Below, piece after piece: positions 45,230 to 56,342 of a stretch of 64,000 nucleotides of DNA. A program made the translations under genes and the position numbers. This stretch comes from Volutella citrinella (Eukaryota; Ascomycota; Sordariomycetes; Hypocreales; Nectriaceae), in contig JAWZSP010000005.1 of NCBI GenBank assembly GCA_034401135.1, positions 2,480,001-2,544,000 of the forward strand, read 5' to 3'. The notes below the pieces were generated by a model. It was not told the DNA's origin and searched no databases. It was given only the letters and a program-made list of their open reading frames with translations. Within the stretch, counting starts at the first letter, position 1. Each line of letters opens with the position of its first letter.

Positions 45230-46116
45230 ATGAGGCTGTTCCTGCTGCCGCTGTCGACGCGGCGCACGCTGCTGTACGCGCAGCGTTTCGAGGCAGCCGC
45301 TGCCGATGCCGCCAAGCGCAGCTACCTGGACCGGGGCACTGAGTTTGCAGCACGCACCTGGGCCTCGTGGGAGAAGATGGAAAAGGGATGGAAGCGCAAG
45401 GTCGTCGACTACGGAAACCAGGCCTTCCGTCGCATCCCCTACGAGGAATGGGGCCTCAAGTCGGTGCCGCCGCTGTCTAAGCGGCGCCAGGAGGAGGAGA
45501 AGAAGGCCGGCAACAAGGTCGAGCTCTGCTTCCCCAGCTCCGTCATCCCCCCTACCAGCGCCGAGGGCATTCTGCGCAAGCTCGCCACGGAGCGGGAGGC
45601 GCTGCACCGAAAACGGCTCCTGTGGTGCTGCGTTGGCATGCCCATTACCATCCCCTTTGCGCTGGTCCCGGTGTGAGTCTCGGGCCCGTTGTGTGTTGCT
45701 GTGCGCCTTGGGCGAATACTGACGATTTTGAATGCAGGATCCCCAACCTTCCCTTCTTCTACCTCGTCTTCAGGGCCTGGTCGCACTGGCGAGCCATTGC
45801 CGGCGGGAAGCACATCCAGTTCCTCCTCGACAATAAGCTCGTTGTGCCCAAGCCTCTGGAGAAGCTTGACCACCTCTACCTCCGCCATGCGCCTGCTCCC
45901 GAGGAGCCAGACAACCAGGAGCGTGCGCTGCTGACCCAAAAGGACGTGCAGACCTTTTCTGCCGAGCTTGATATCCCCGCGCTCGAGATAGAGCTCGAGA
46001 GGGCGATATGGCAGGTCGAGCAGGCCGCCAAGAATTCAACTCAGGAGTCACCTCCACCACCGCAGGACAAATCGGGCTCGGATGCGTCAAGTACAACCGA
46101 GAAGAAGGACCAATGA
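45230..46116 (+). CDS. mitochondrial K+/H+-exchange-related membrane protein (Mit_KHE1 family)
   Basis: Two exons, 45230..45672 and 45738..46116, give 273 aa. The donor GTGAGT and acceptor CAG split a Val codon (GT|G). The N-terminus M-R-L-F-L-L-P-L-S-T-R-R reads as a mitochondrial presequence or part of the first conserved block. The family core includes R-I-P-Y-E-E-W-G-L-K-S-V-P-P-L and a hydrophobic pair (about 129-160) ending N-L-P-F-F-Y-L-V-F-R-A-W-S-H-W-R-A. The last 40 residues are acidic/Ser-rich. The yeast relative (YDL183C) has been connected to potassium-proton exchange across the inner mitochondrial membrane. A direct transport role is not shown by sequence. Confidence 0.88.
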
Positions 46117-46440
46117 GGCAAGCATGGGCGGTATAACCCATGCAAAAGATGATGTATGCGTGTATGATATGTTCGACTGTGTGCAGCAAAAGTCACGGGA
46201 TAGGCATGGCTGGGGATGAATATCTATATCTATATTTATATCATCTAAAAAGGGGCATCCAAAATACAGAAAGCTGGGCAGGTACAGGCGTGGGTATATT
46301 CTTAGTCTTAGACTCTTCTCATCACCGCCATAATTAGGCATGTATAGATATCGCAATTCTTCAATGGCCCGTTTCCCTCGAGCGCCGTCGGAGTGGACAA
46401 GCCGAGCATCTTAAGTCTCGGCAGCATCCACCGTCGCATC
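46117..46440. other. short spacer between convergent genes
   Basis: AT-rich 3' flank with a TATCTATATCTATATTTATAT stretch around 46220. No gene is seen. Confidence 0.5.
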
Positions 46441-46983
46441 TCAGGCGACATGCATGGCTCGAGAGCCGCAGCAGGACCGGGCATCGCCGGGCGAGAAGAT
46501 GCCTAGGCCGTTCATCATCAGCCTCCTCGCCGTCTTGGTCGGTGGGCGCCGCAGGATGACACCACAGGGCGGGCTTACCCTGCTGATGCTGCCGCCTCCG
46601 CCATCAACCACTGTGTCTGCCGATCTGGACGTCGTCTTGTCGCTGGCGGAGGACGAGGGGGAAGACACGGCAGCGACGCTCTCGTACCGCGCAAACTGCG
46701 CGCTCAACACATGCCCGCGCCACGCCTCGGCGGCCTTGATCCGGAGCAGTCGCTGGGCGAGGGTCGGTGACGTCGGCCCCCGCCGTAGGATCCGCCCGCG
46801 CCCGCGCCTGCGCCGGGCACTCAAGCGGGTGGCTGCGGCCTCGTCCCGGATCGCCGTCTTGGTGGCCAGGTCCATTGGCGCGGGCATCGGCGACGGCGGA
46901 CAGTGGTACTCCTGGCCAGATGGGTTGAGCGGCGAGGGGATCGTGGGAGCGTACGTGTCCCGGGTTGGCGACGACGGGGCCAT
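46441..46983 (-). CDS. hypothetical protein, Pro/Ser-rich with basic helical centre
   Basis: A single open frame of 180 aa from ATG at 46983 to TGA at 46443-46441. The start is Pro/Ser-rich, followed by a very basic segment (A-R-R-R-R-G-R-G-R-I-L-R-R-G). A helix-like block comes next (S-P-T-L-A-Q-R-L-L-R-I-K-A-A-E-A-W-R-G-H). The rest is Ser-rich. No known domain is recognised. Length, a proper ATG and the amphipathic block argue for a real gene. GC-rich composition and lack of recognisable homology leave chance reading possible. Confidence 0.45.
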   Translation of the reverse strand: MAPSSPTRDTYAPTIPSPLNPSGQEYHCPPSPMPAPMDLATKTAIRDEAAATRLSARRRRGRGRILRRGPTSPTLAQRLLRIKAAEAWRGHVLSAQFARYESVAAVSSPSSSASDKTTSRSADTVVDGGGGSISRVSPPCGVILRRPPTKTARRLMMNGLGIFSPGDARSCCGSRAMHVA

Positions 46984-48049
46984 TGCGTGTAGATGCGGGA
47001 GGGAGGGGGATGGACGAGGAGAAGGGTATATTTAGAGCTTTCTGAGTTTGATACTGGCGGATTGATGTCTCCCGCGAAAAAAGAGTGACACACTACTGAG
47101 AGCGGAATGGAGAGGACGAGCCCGGTGACGAATTCGGGAGCAATAGGGAAGAAAAAAGAGTGACTGGATCGGTTGGAATCGCTACGAGGCGGGCACTGGG
47201 ACGGCGGAGCATTCTTGACGCTTCATTATAAACATCCATTCCCTCCGCCCCTCTCGGCTCGGCGGCCCAGCGCTCAACACCATGGAATGCTGCGCGTATA
47301 GACTGCACGTGGCTGCCCTTTTCCATTCGGACCTTGGGGCCAAAGGGCGCACCTCGACTACCTGACAGAGACGCAGAGACACACCGGGATGGTGTTGAGG
47401 GCTAGTAGCGCGGCTCCGTGGATGCAAAGGGCACTCAAGTCAGGATTTTCAGCGCGTCTCCCAGTTGTCTGAGCACACTTGAGGGCACATTGGGTCTGGT
47501 GTTGTCAATGGTGTGCGCCTCCCTTGGGGCCGAGGGCACCCCCAGCGTCATCGTCGACGAAACTATAGGTGCTTAGTAGGCTCTTCCTCCCTTGCGCGAG
47601 CCCCTCTACATCCAGGCTACAGCTCAGGGCTCCCGGCCGCACCAATGGCAACGCCGCCCGTTGCGACCAACAAGGGAGAAATTCTTCACTAATAAAATAT
47701 TGAGCGGGGGGGGGGGGGGGGAGACCGAAATCGAGATAACGCAATGGCAGTTGTGCGCTGCTTGATGAACCCCTCCAGGTTGTGGATGTGTGGTGCTAGA
47801 CACCTATTAGGCTGAAGGGCATTCTACATACTTTAGTATATACGCAGAAGCAGTGTGCATGGCATGCACTACTCCTACCAGTCGCACTACGACTACTAGC
47901 AGTACTAGTAGCACCAAGGCATGGAGTAGTAGTGTGTGTGTATCTAAGCGAGTGACCAACCAAGCCGTCTCCAACGCCGACCCTGATTATGTGTTTGTAT
48001 GAATTGTTACCCAATGCGATGCTGCTATATTCTGAGCTTGATTTCCAAT
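46984..48049. other. intergenic region
   Basis: No gene is recognised. It holds a run of 16 G residues (47706-47721) and a CTAGTA-type triplet-rich patch near 47890. Confidence 0.5.
47706..47721. repeat. poly-G tract, 16 nt
   Basis: An uninterrupted run of 16 G lies in intergenic DNA. Its exact length may be a sequencing or assembly approximation. Confidence 0.8.
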
Positions 48050-49430
48050 TTACTCCGAGATGAAGGTGGCCTCGGTGAAGATGGCGCCCTCCTCGGAGTA
48101 CTCCTGCTCTCCAACCTTGAGCTTGAGGGTGAGCTTGGGGCGGTACTGAGGCGGGTGCCATTGTCAGTCACGTTTCCTTCTCTATAAAAGGAACGGGGAA
48201 AGAGGAGAGAGAGACAGAAACATACCTGGTAAATGTACGGCTTGGTGCCGGCAGCGCTGGCGACAATCGTCTTGACGAAACCGGGAACCTCGGCCATGAC
48301 GTCGACGCGGTCGATTCGGTCTCCCAGAGGGCCTTCAATCACACCATCGACGGGCTTTCCATCCTGGGCTGTGCCGGACCAGAAGTACTTAATCTCGCTG
48401 GGCTCGGGCCAGTCGTTCTCGGTGTCCTTCTTCACCGCGCTGTGCACAATGGGCTTTCCGCACCCCGCAACCACGATGCGGTCATCGGTCGCGATGCATC
48501 CGACATTGACCAGGGTTGAGCCATATGACGGAGGCGTGGTGAATTCCATGACGACGGCCGAGTGCTTCGGGCCATGGAAGCTGGCAAAGTTCCAGCGGCA
48601 GGCAGCGTGGTGGGGCTTCATGCCCTGGAGAGCGTGGATGAAGAGGGCCTGGCCCTTGAAGTCGATGGCGCCCTCCTTGGTGGTGATTGTGCCTTCCGAG
48701 ACGCATCGAGGCCAGAAGGCATGTCGCATCGAGCCCCATGGATTCTTCAGATCGGTACCGAAGTGGGTGGTACCCGTGGTACCCGCCACGAAGCCGGGTG
48801 TGACTCGAGTCACCTTTAGATTGACAATGGCGCGGGAATCGTTCATGCTCTTGATGGTGTAGTAGGTGCCGTCTTCGGACAGCTCCATGGCACAGTCATC
48901 GGCGTAGAAGCTGGTCTTGTCCACGTTGAAGTCGATGTGGTTGAGGGGGGTCGAGCACCAGAGGTGTTCCTTGGTGGGGTCATCGCTGAAGACCTTGACA
49001 TTGAACTGGCAAGTCGTTCGGATTCCACTACCACGACACAACTCAGATGTCAGCAGGGGGACAGTTTTGTAACATTCCACCACAGGCCAGGGGGTTCGGC
49101 ACATACGCAACGTTGCTGTAGATGACCTGAGCAAGGCAAACGCGGCCAGTTTCGGAGAATAAGTAGAAGGTCTGGGTCTCGACGCAGGTCGTATCCATGG
49201 CCCGCCACTTCATGTCATCGCGCGTGAGCTCGGTAAAGGGCGTCTTGGCCGCCTCCTCGGAGACAGACTTGATGGCCGAGGGGCCATAGATGGGCTCCTG
49301 GGTGCCGGCAACATTGGCCAACCTGCGGAGCAAGCAGAACGTCAGCCGCTTGAGTTTGATATGGTGGGGTAGTTGGGCCATGGCCCCCCGGGAAGGCGAG
49401 AGCTTACGTTTGTTTGGCCCAGGTGAACAT
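48050..49430 (-). CDS. svf1: SVF1-like survival factor (lipocalin-fold ceramide-binding family)
   Basis: Four exons on the minus strand, 49430..49408, 49322..49107, 49027..48226 and 48145..48050, give 378 aa. The first exon is only 23 nt. Splicing reads MFTWAKQT then [13 protein letters not shown], and later S-N-V-A joined to G-I-R-T-T-C-Q-F. Conserved SVF1 features include [22 protein letters not shown], and [17 protein letters not shown]. In yeast, Svf1 supports survival under oxidative and cold stress and moves ceramides between ER and Golgi. The protein lacks the longer yeast N-terminus. All three introns have clear GTRNG donors and phase-consistent junctions. Confidence 0.92.
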
Positions 49431-51315
49431 GGTGAAGGATGCGGGGGGGAAAGGAGATGATGTTTCGGGCGACGAGGACGGTAAGGGAGAGCGGCCGGTG
49501 AGGAGGTCGGCTCTGTTGTCAAGGGCTGTGGTGAACAAAGTTGGGAGGGAGAAGTTGGGGTTCAGAATGGATGGGTCGAGCAAGCAAGCTATAATGATAC
49601 TAGCCGCCCCAAGAGAGGTCAGGCTGCTCATCGATTTGCATGTCACTGCACCACCACACCGCTGAAAGTCGCACGCAAATGCTGAACTCTTACTGTGCCA
49701 GACTAATCCCAGTGGAGGGGTCGTCCCCCGAAAGCCCTGTCATGACCCACTAACACACGCCCGAAAGCCAGTGGAAGCCACTGAGACGCGGAGCCATGAC
49801 GCCAGAGATGGTGGCTAGGCTGTGGCTTCAGCAGTGGGCCGGCCTGTCATGCTGACCAACCGTGTGGCTCAGCAACCGGGGGCCACTGTCAGTGTGCATT
49901 GTCAGCCTCACCTGGGCATCCAAGCTGCGTCGTCCTCGCTTGGCATGGAGAAATGCAACGCATGGCAGACATCGTTGCGAGATCCCAGAGGCCCGGGGGG
50001 TGGACCCTGAAGGGCGCACAGGGACAAATCTATCGCCTCGACCATAAGCAGCAGCAGTATCGACCCAGACCAAGGAACCAAGCCAAGCACTTTGACCATC
50101 CGGAAGCCGCGGAACGTTATGCGCGCTTAGATGAATGTCGGACGCTAATCTCAAACCAACCCATCATCGGCGGCTTCTGACTTGGCGACGGCACTCATCC
50201 TGAAGGCATCCATCGACGTAGTATTCTTACGGAGGAACGGCCCCTGTTGCCCACCACTGCACACGTGCTTCACCGGAAATGACATTTCGTATGATTTATC
50301 CCAGGAATGGGCCAGCGACGATGCCCGGGTCTGAGCCAACGGTTGATGCGATTGGGCGTGGTAATTGCAATCAAGAGGCCGGACGAGGCCGGCGTATCGA
50401 CGCTTTGCCAAAAACAGTGTGCATGAAGCACAATGGCCTATCGCTCCGATTGTCCTCATCCCAAGGGCAAGGCCGAGCTGGAGCAATTCACGCTCTTGAT
50501 CGGGCCATCAAGTGTAATGGCCGCCGTCGCGCGATGCCGAAAAGGGGCTTCTTCAGCAATGGCTTGCACGCAGATCGCCGCAACGGCCACAACGAAGGAC
50601 TTGGAAGGGGTCAAATCCAACCCATGCTCTTCAGTGGGCGCGGGGATGAGGACCAGAGAGAAATACACCCTGGGTAATTGCGTTAGTCACCATTGTCGAT
50701 CAATCATCAGGGAGCATGACATGACCTAGGAAGTCGATAAGATCTCGACTCCTGATAATCCGAAGAAATTACCTCCATATTGTGGGGCTCCTGGGCACTG
50801 GTGCCGTTCGGCCAATGGGAGCGCACAGAGTTGCGCCAGTCAAGAGAAATACGTATTGCCTGCAGCCCTGCGGACTTGCAAACTTTATTGCCGACCGTAC
50901 CTACCCAGCCTTTTTGCCGTTCTCTCTTCGCAAAGCGCATCCCGTCGCATGAGGAACAAGACTTCACCTGGTCGCTTTCCACCAGTCGCGCTCCAACAAC
51001 CTATCCTCCCACGCCGTGCTCAAGCTGCCTGTAATTGCAGAGACCCGGCCTCACATCTTACGCGCCCGTGCTATCCCTGACAGCCGTTTCGTTTCGAACC
51101 GTTTGCGACCGACCGCCAGAGAATCTCTGCTGTTTGCCGCCCGAGGCACACGAGCACCCTCCCGCCACCGATGAGGACGCACCCGACGACTCTCGCCGAT
51201 CAATATTAGCCTGGAGCTTACCATTGTTGAGATCTCGAGTCTCGGCTCAACGCATCGCGTTGCGACTCTTCAAAACAAGACCCCCCCTGAGACGGAGAAT
51301 CAGACTTGGTTAAAG
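49431..51315. other. divergent promoter region (SVF1 / AreB-like)
   Basis: 1.9 kb between outward-pointing genes. No coding sequence is recognised. The right-hand 350 bp are leader-like. Confidence 0.5.
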
Positions 51316-53252
51316 ATGGAGGAAGGAGCCCAGGTTCTGCCTCCGCCGACTCTCGAGGCCATCTCTCGACCTGGTTCCACGACGCCGAACACACAGGCAC
51401 TGCCTCAGCTTCCTGGCATTTCTTCCCTGGCCGCTGCGAATGCGGCCACGAACACCCCACAACTTCGGTAAGTTGCGTCGAGCGCGAAGCAAGTTCCTGC
51501 TCCCACATACCCTATTCTGCGTCGTGCCATGCGAGATCGACCTCCGCACTAGGAGATCCGATTGTCTTATCCTCCGCACACTCAGTGGCCAATCGATAAC
51601 TAATCCTCTCTACAGAGCCACGGCTGGTCCATCACCTAATGTGTACGCCGGCGCTTCACCAGCCGCGACGAGTGGGGGTCCGGGGGGTAATCTGGTAAGT
51701 CTACAAATTGTTATGTCATCGCATCACTACCCGAGGAGGCTTGTTTGAAACAAGCCGTGCTTTGGCCTCAGCGCACTCGCATTTCCTTCTTATCCCAGCG
51801 CGACGCGGAATGATGGCTGGTAGCGCCGCGCCCACGCTGTTTATCAATCCTGCCACCTCAGAATGTCTTATCACACAACTCCTGATATGGTCACGTGTGT
51901 TATCAGTGCCCCACTGAAGCTAGTCCCATTATGGCAGTTTCTCCCTCCCCCCATGTGGGCTTATCTGGCTTATCTGACCAGTTGGGTTGGGGCCAAAGTT
52001 TTTACTCCATTCTTCTTATCGTGATCAAGATAATAGCCACCACTCTCCCGCCAGCCGCGCATCTCTTGCATTTCACCTCCAACCGCCGTCATGATGGCAA
52101 CTAACGGATCAACGCAGCCTACCTGCCAAAACTGCAGCACCTCAACCACGCCGCTGTGGCGACGCGACGAATTCGGCTCTGTTCTTTGCAATGCCTGTGG
52201 TCTCTTTCTGAAGCTGCACGGCCGTCCTCGCCCCATCTCTCTCAAGACCGACGTTATCAAGAGCCGCAATCGCGTCAAGACGATACGCCCAGATCTTGCG
52301 CCTAAGAAAAAGGTACACATACCACGCTCGGCAATTACGATGCGAATCCAACTAACAACAACCCCTGCAGCAGCAACAGCAACAACAGCAACAGGCTTTC
52401 GACCCTAATGGCGTTGAGATCGCTGGCCATGCCGCAAATGCTGCGCAAGCCGCGCGACGCGCCTCGCACAAGTCCGCCAACGGTCAGAATGATGAATCCA
52501 ACTCTCCGATTTCGCGCACTGGTACTCCGTCCATGTACAACCCCAGCCTGCCCTCGTTTATGGTAGACGATCCATACCAGTCGTCCGGTGTAGCGGGCTT
52601 CTCCTCCAACACCGCAGAAGGACGTGCAGGGTCGCCGCTCAATGGCGACCGAGTCGACGCCCCCCAGACACACGAACAGCTTATTGCGCACAACTCCAGC
52701 CTCAAGACCCGGGTTAGCGAACTAGAGTTGATCAACGAGCTGTTCCGCAGCAAGTTGAGCCAGCTCGAACAACAAGAAGCAGCCGCTCGTCGAGGTCAAG
52801 AGGTGTCCAGCGCTGAGCAGTTGCAGTTGCGCACACAGCTAGAGGCTAGCCGCGAGAGCGAGGCGCACCTTCGTGCGCAACTCGACGATAGCCATCGCCG
52901 TGAAAACAGCTTGAAACGACGGTTGGATGAAATGGAACTGGAACTGAAGGAGGCCAAAGATGCCGTGGCCACATCTCCTGAGCGCCCAGCAAAGAAGCCC
53001 CGCATAGCCGAACCAGAAGTCAAGCCAGCAGCACCTTCTGAGGCCCCTGAGCCACGAGGCCCGTCTCCTCCACCCGAGAGCGCCGCCGCGGATGCTGAGG
53101 CCCCTGCTGCCACCGAAGTCTCTGGCGACGTAGAAGCAACCGGTTTGTCGGCGGCCGAGACTTCCGAAACTCCTGCTTCGAAAGAAGACTCCACCGAGGC
53201 CACTGCCGCCGCCGCCGCCGCGGCGTTCGCAGCAGTTGCCGCATCATCATGA
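51316..53252 (+). CDS. areB: GATA-type transcription factor of the AreB/ASD-4 class
   Basis: Four exons, 51316..51467, 51616..51694, 52118..52312 and 52371..53252, give 435 aa. The single GATA finger is type IVa: C-x2-C-x17-C-x2-C (Cys80, 83, 101, 104) with the usual T-T-P-L-W-R-R-D and [13 protein letters not shown] basic tail, a Gln run, and a coiled coil with leucine repeats (about 200-285: [10 protein letters not shown]) follow, then an Ala/Glu/Pro-rich end. This is the layout of AreB in Aspergillus and ASD-4 in Neurospora, GATA factors that temper nitrogen-regulated genes. The unusually long second intron (423 bp) is full of GATA motifs. It ends with in-frame ATGs at 52091 and 52094 that would start a shorter form retaining the finger and coil. 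Confidence 0.9.
51567..52033. promoter_or_regulatory. cluster of ten GATA-factor motifs inside the AreB-like gene
   Basis: TTATC or GATAA occurs at 51567, 51595, 51790, 51841, 51868, 51900, 51961, 51970, 52016 and 52029. Most lie in the 423-bp second intron, directly before the alternative ATGs at 52091/52094. It reads as an internal promoter under GATA-factor control, including possible self-regulation. Confidence 0.55.
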
Positions 53253-54140
53253 CAGTGACAAGGAGACTACCAGAAAGACGACAGCATCCGCGGGCCCATC
53301 TCGTGTTACCTAGTCCGCGCACCCAGGATTGGGGTCACGAGTGGAGATTTCATCGGTGTCACCGGCCATTGAGCCAGCCATCAAATCCGAAACCGTTTAC
53401 GACTGTTATGCTTTCTAATACCCAAGTCCAACGGGCGTCTATCCGCTCATTTTGCTTTCACCATTGACCATGTTCAAGCAGGAGCGGGAGTGGGGTCCCT
53501 GGCGTTAGGGGCATTTTTTTTCTTATTGAAGTCTTGCTTTATTCTTGTATTTGCTATGTTATATCGGATTTTCTAATGTGGCGATGAAAGATCGGGAGCT
53601 GGGTTTGTGAATTGCACCACCTCGTCGTCCATGGCATCTACGAGGGAAGCATTCGTGGGGCTAGAGATTCAAGGGCCCTTTGGCACGCAGGTAGTTGGAG
53701 TAGGAGTACTGGGCTTACGGAAATACCAAAGAGCATCGTAGATTATGAAAAGTTGAGCGCCTCGTTGAAACATTTAATCGCACTGCCAGCCAGAGCCTTT
53801 TGGAGCATCTCCCAGGGTGACAACTCTCAGGCTCGTTACCACTTGCAGGTGATGTGCTGATTGGTCCAATTAGAGTTGACCACCAAAATCCGGCAGCTGC
53901 CTGCGGCCGGCCAGGCAGTGCCAGCGATCGTTGGCGTCCTGTTTGCATGGTCACGTGAGCCAGAATGGGCGCTTAACTGCCTCTGGTGAACTCAATGTGA
54001 AAGGAACCAACAACATCAACTTAACGCAGACGGCCAGCTTCTTCACCAACCTCCCCAGGAGAGCAAATTCTGAGCATCCTTCCGTGTCCTCCTTGATAAG
54101 GGCAGCGGCTTCAAAACAAAGCGAGCTTATCGACGACAAG
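53253..54140. other. intergenic region before the variant histone gene
   Basis: This holds the 3' flank of the AreB-like gene and the promoter of the H4 variant. A CACGTG hexamer lies near 53952. No other gene is recognised. Confidence 0.5.
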
Positions 54141-54929
54141 ATGCCTCTCACAGATCCCGTTCGAGGCGGGCCAGCGGGGGCCAAGAGAGGTCTTGGAAAG
54201 ACGGGTGGGAAGACAGTAATGCCTGCCAAGCGGCATAGGTGCAGTGATTCACTTGCCTCTTCCCAGCATGCTGTACTAATGCTCCCCTCTAGAAAGATTG
54301 TAAGAGATTCAATCAGAGGAATTAGTACGTCTCCGCTCGTCCCACCACCACCCGTGGTCCGCTCAACTAACGATAAGATAGCTCGCCCTGCCATTAGGTG
54401 AGTGGAGGCGCTTATCACGTCACGCAAACGGGAGCGGGCGCCTTGCCCTGCACGCAACACATCTCGTCGCCCGCATATGCACCCTCCGGCTTATCATGGG
54501 CCGTTGCTTTATCTACCCCCTTCAAGGATGCTGACCGCCCTGCAGGAGGCTTGCTCGCCGTGGTGGTGTCAAGCGCATCTCGGCCACCATCTATGAGGAT
54601 GCTAGGCTAGCGCTCAGGGAGCGACTGGAGACTGTGAGGGGAAACCTGCCCCAGCACCGTTTTGACACGCCGACTAACAGCCTATCAAAGATTCTCAGAG
54701 ACTGCGTCATCTACGTGGAGTACCGCAACGCGAAGACGGTCCTCGTGTCAGATGTACGCCCGCAGACTTCCCCGATATAAGCATCTTCCCTTTCTAACCA
54801 AACTCATAGGTCATCCACAGTCTAAGGCGTATTGGCCGACCTATTTACGGGTTTGACCCCGACACATATGACGCCAAGAAAAAGCGCACCGGGGGCCTCA
54901 TCGCCTCGACCTCAGGAGGCTACGCCTAA
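54141..54929 (+). CDS. variant histone H4 (H4v), six exons
   Basis: Six exons, 54141..54238, 54293..54324, 54382..54397 (16-nt micro-exon), 54546..54633, 54691..54753 and 54810..54929, give 138 aa. The joined protein carries A-K-R-H-R-K-I-V-R-D, R-R-L-A-R-R-G-G-V-K-R-I-S and G-R-P-I-Y-G-F. Compared with canonical H4 (102 aa) the tail is 14 residues longer and the end 22 longer, leaving a gap-free histone fold. That agreement validates all five phase-consistent introns. The tail keeps G-L-G-K but lacks the GRGKGGK start. Core changes include E-Y-R-N-A-K for E-H-A-K-R-K and R-R for the K91 region. Neurospora crassa has a divergent H4 variant (hH4v), probably the same class. Upstream context shows no paired H3 gene, unlike canonical H4. 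Confidence 0.9.
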
Positions 54930-55481
54930 TGCTGAGGGCCGCTGAAAAATTGGGGTTTTCTTTTCTGCCCAAACTACGCATGCAGCAGGCTTTTTTTTAA
55001 CAACTGTTTGGCTTGATCGTCTCCCATATCACGGATTGGTGTTGCTTGGTCATGTTCTTCTTTTTTTCCAAATTCTTTTAAGGCGAAGGAGTAAAGGATG
55101 GTCGGCTGACCAGATGTTATGATTGCAGAGAGTGTATTTGTCTACATGATGCGCTGCCAAACTGTTCCGCAGCTGGGTATTTTGAGGCCAATGACGTTAT
55201 CTTGACCTGAATGATTAATATGCTCATAAACGACAGAATTTTGGGGTATCTCGTATGAAAGAAAGTGAAAAGTATGGTATCGACGTTTCCAGCCAGTCTC
55301 TGAACAATGCGACGTGTATCTTCCATGCAGAAACAAAGACGTAATCCAACTCTTGAATGCCGCTCGTTGTGGCATGGGCCAATCCAAAGGCATTTCTTTC
55401 CGCAATTTATGCGTTGCAACTGGGTATAGTGTGTAAACAAGAAATCAAAATCACCAAACATAGATACGCAGGTATCTGCAT
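54930..55481. other. intergenic region between convergent genes
   Basis: AT-rich 3' flank of the H4 variant and the GNAT gene with several T-runs. No gene is seen. Confidence 0.5.
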
Positions 55482-56342
55482 TCACCTCCTCTTCTTGGCC
55501 ACCTCCCACTCGGACAGGACCTCATCGAGTGCCTTGGTGGCCAAGATCTCGTTTTTGCGGAAGGTTGCGTTGAACATGCTAGGCAGGACCTTGGCGCTGT
55601 TGGCGTGCTCCTTGGCGAACCCGACCTCGGCGTCTCGTCCGCAGCGCTCCTTGGTGATGCGCACGGCCTCAAACAGAAGGTCCTTGCCCACGCCCTTCCC
55701 ACGGTACTTCAAAGATGTCGTCCAGGCGCGAATAACTCCTTTACCGCCTCGCAGGGCTAAACTGCGGGGCTTCTTCTTGCCGACAAAATTAGGGTTTGGT
55801 GCAAGTCGCAGAACAAGGGAGGCGATGATTTCGTCATTGAAGCGGGCGGCGATGAGCATGTCCTGCTCTCCATCGTTTGAGCGCAGCCAGTTCCAGCCCA
55901 TTCGTTCAGCGAGGGTAATGTAGCCATTGGTGACGTAGCGAATTCCCATCAAGTAGCTCATGATAACGCCGCAGGAAATGGTGACGGTAAGCCCAAGATC
56001 GAGGCGAGAGAGGCCGGTGAGGCGGTAGACGGCGGCCAATGTGGCTGAGAGCCCGGCGATGCAAAGCGGGTGGAAGACGAGGGCAGAGGCGGCGAGCTGG
56101 CGCATCTGGGCGACGGAATCGGCGACCAGGCGGAGGCCCTCAACCTTGTCCTGCTTCGTGTCGAGAACCTCGAGAGACAGGGGCGGGATGTCGTCGTCGT
56201 CGAAAGCCAGCGCCTGGCCAGCCAGGTCGGAGGCGGACGAGGACTTGGAGAGAGAGGCTGTGGATGGAGATGGAGATGGGGCAATGATTGACCCGAATGG
56301 TGACGAGGGACCGAACTGCGGGGTGTTGGTTGCGGATGACAT
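55482..56342 (-). CDS. membrane-anchored GNAT-family N-acetyltransferase-like protein
   Basis: Intron-free, 286 aa, starting at ATG 56342 (the frame extends further up but without another ATG). A Ser/Pro-rich start (1-45) is followed by two hydrophobic segments (about 83-108 and 115-136), and then a GNAT-like domain (about 145-270). The acetyl-CoA motif is R-G-K-G-V-G-K at 214-220 (consensus Q/R-x-x-G-x-G/A), followed by D-L-L-F-E-A-V. The C-terminal helix is basic. The arrangement of two helices plus GNAT recalls NAT8-like enzymes, which act on the ER membrane. The acceptor is unknown. The family call rests mainly on motif A and the fold order, so it is moderately sure. Confidence 0.78.
   Translation of the reverse strand: MSSATNTPQFGPSSPFGSIIAPSPSPSTASLSKSSSASDLAGQALAFDDDDIPPLSLEVLDTKQDKVEGLRLVADSVAQMRQLAASALVFHPLCIAGLSATLAAVYRLTGLSRLDLGLTVTISCGVIMSYLMGIRYVTNGYITLAERMGWNWLRSNDGEQDMLIAARFNDEIIASLVLRLAPNPNFVGKKKPRSLALRGGKGVIRAWTTSLKYRGKGVGKDLLFEAVRITKERCGRDAEVGFAKEHANSAKVLPSMFNATFRKNEILATKALDEVLSEWEVAKKRR

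Noticed and set aside
53931..54401. 156-codon frame overlapping the variant H4
   Set aside because: It has no ATG before 54141 and then reads through H4 introns 1 and 2, so it is H4 exon 1 plus read-through.
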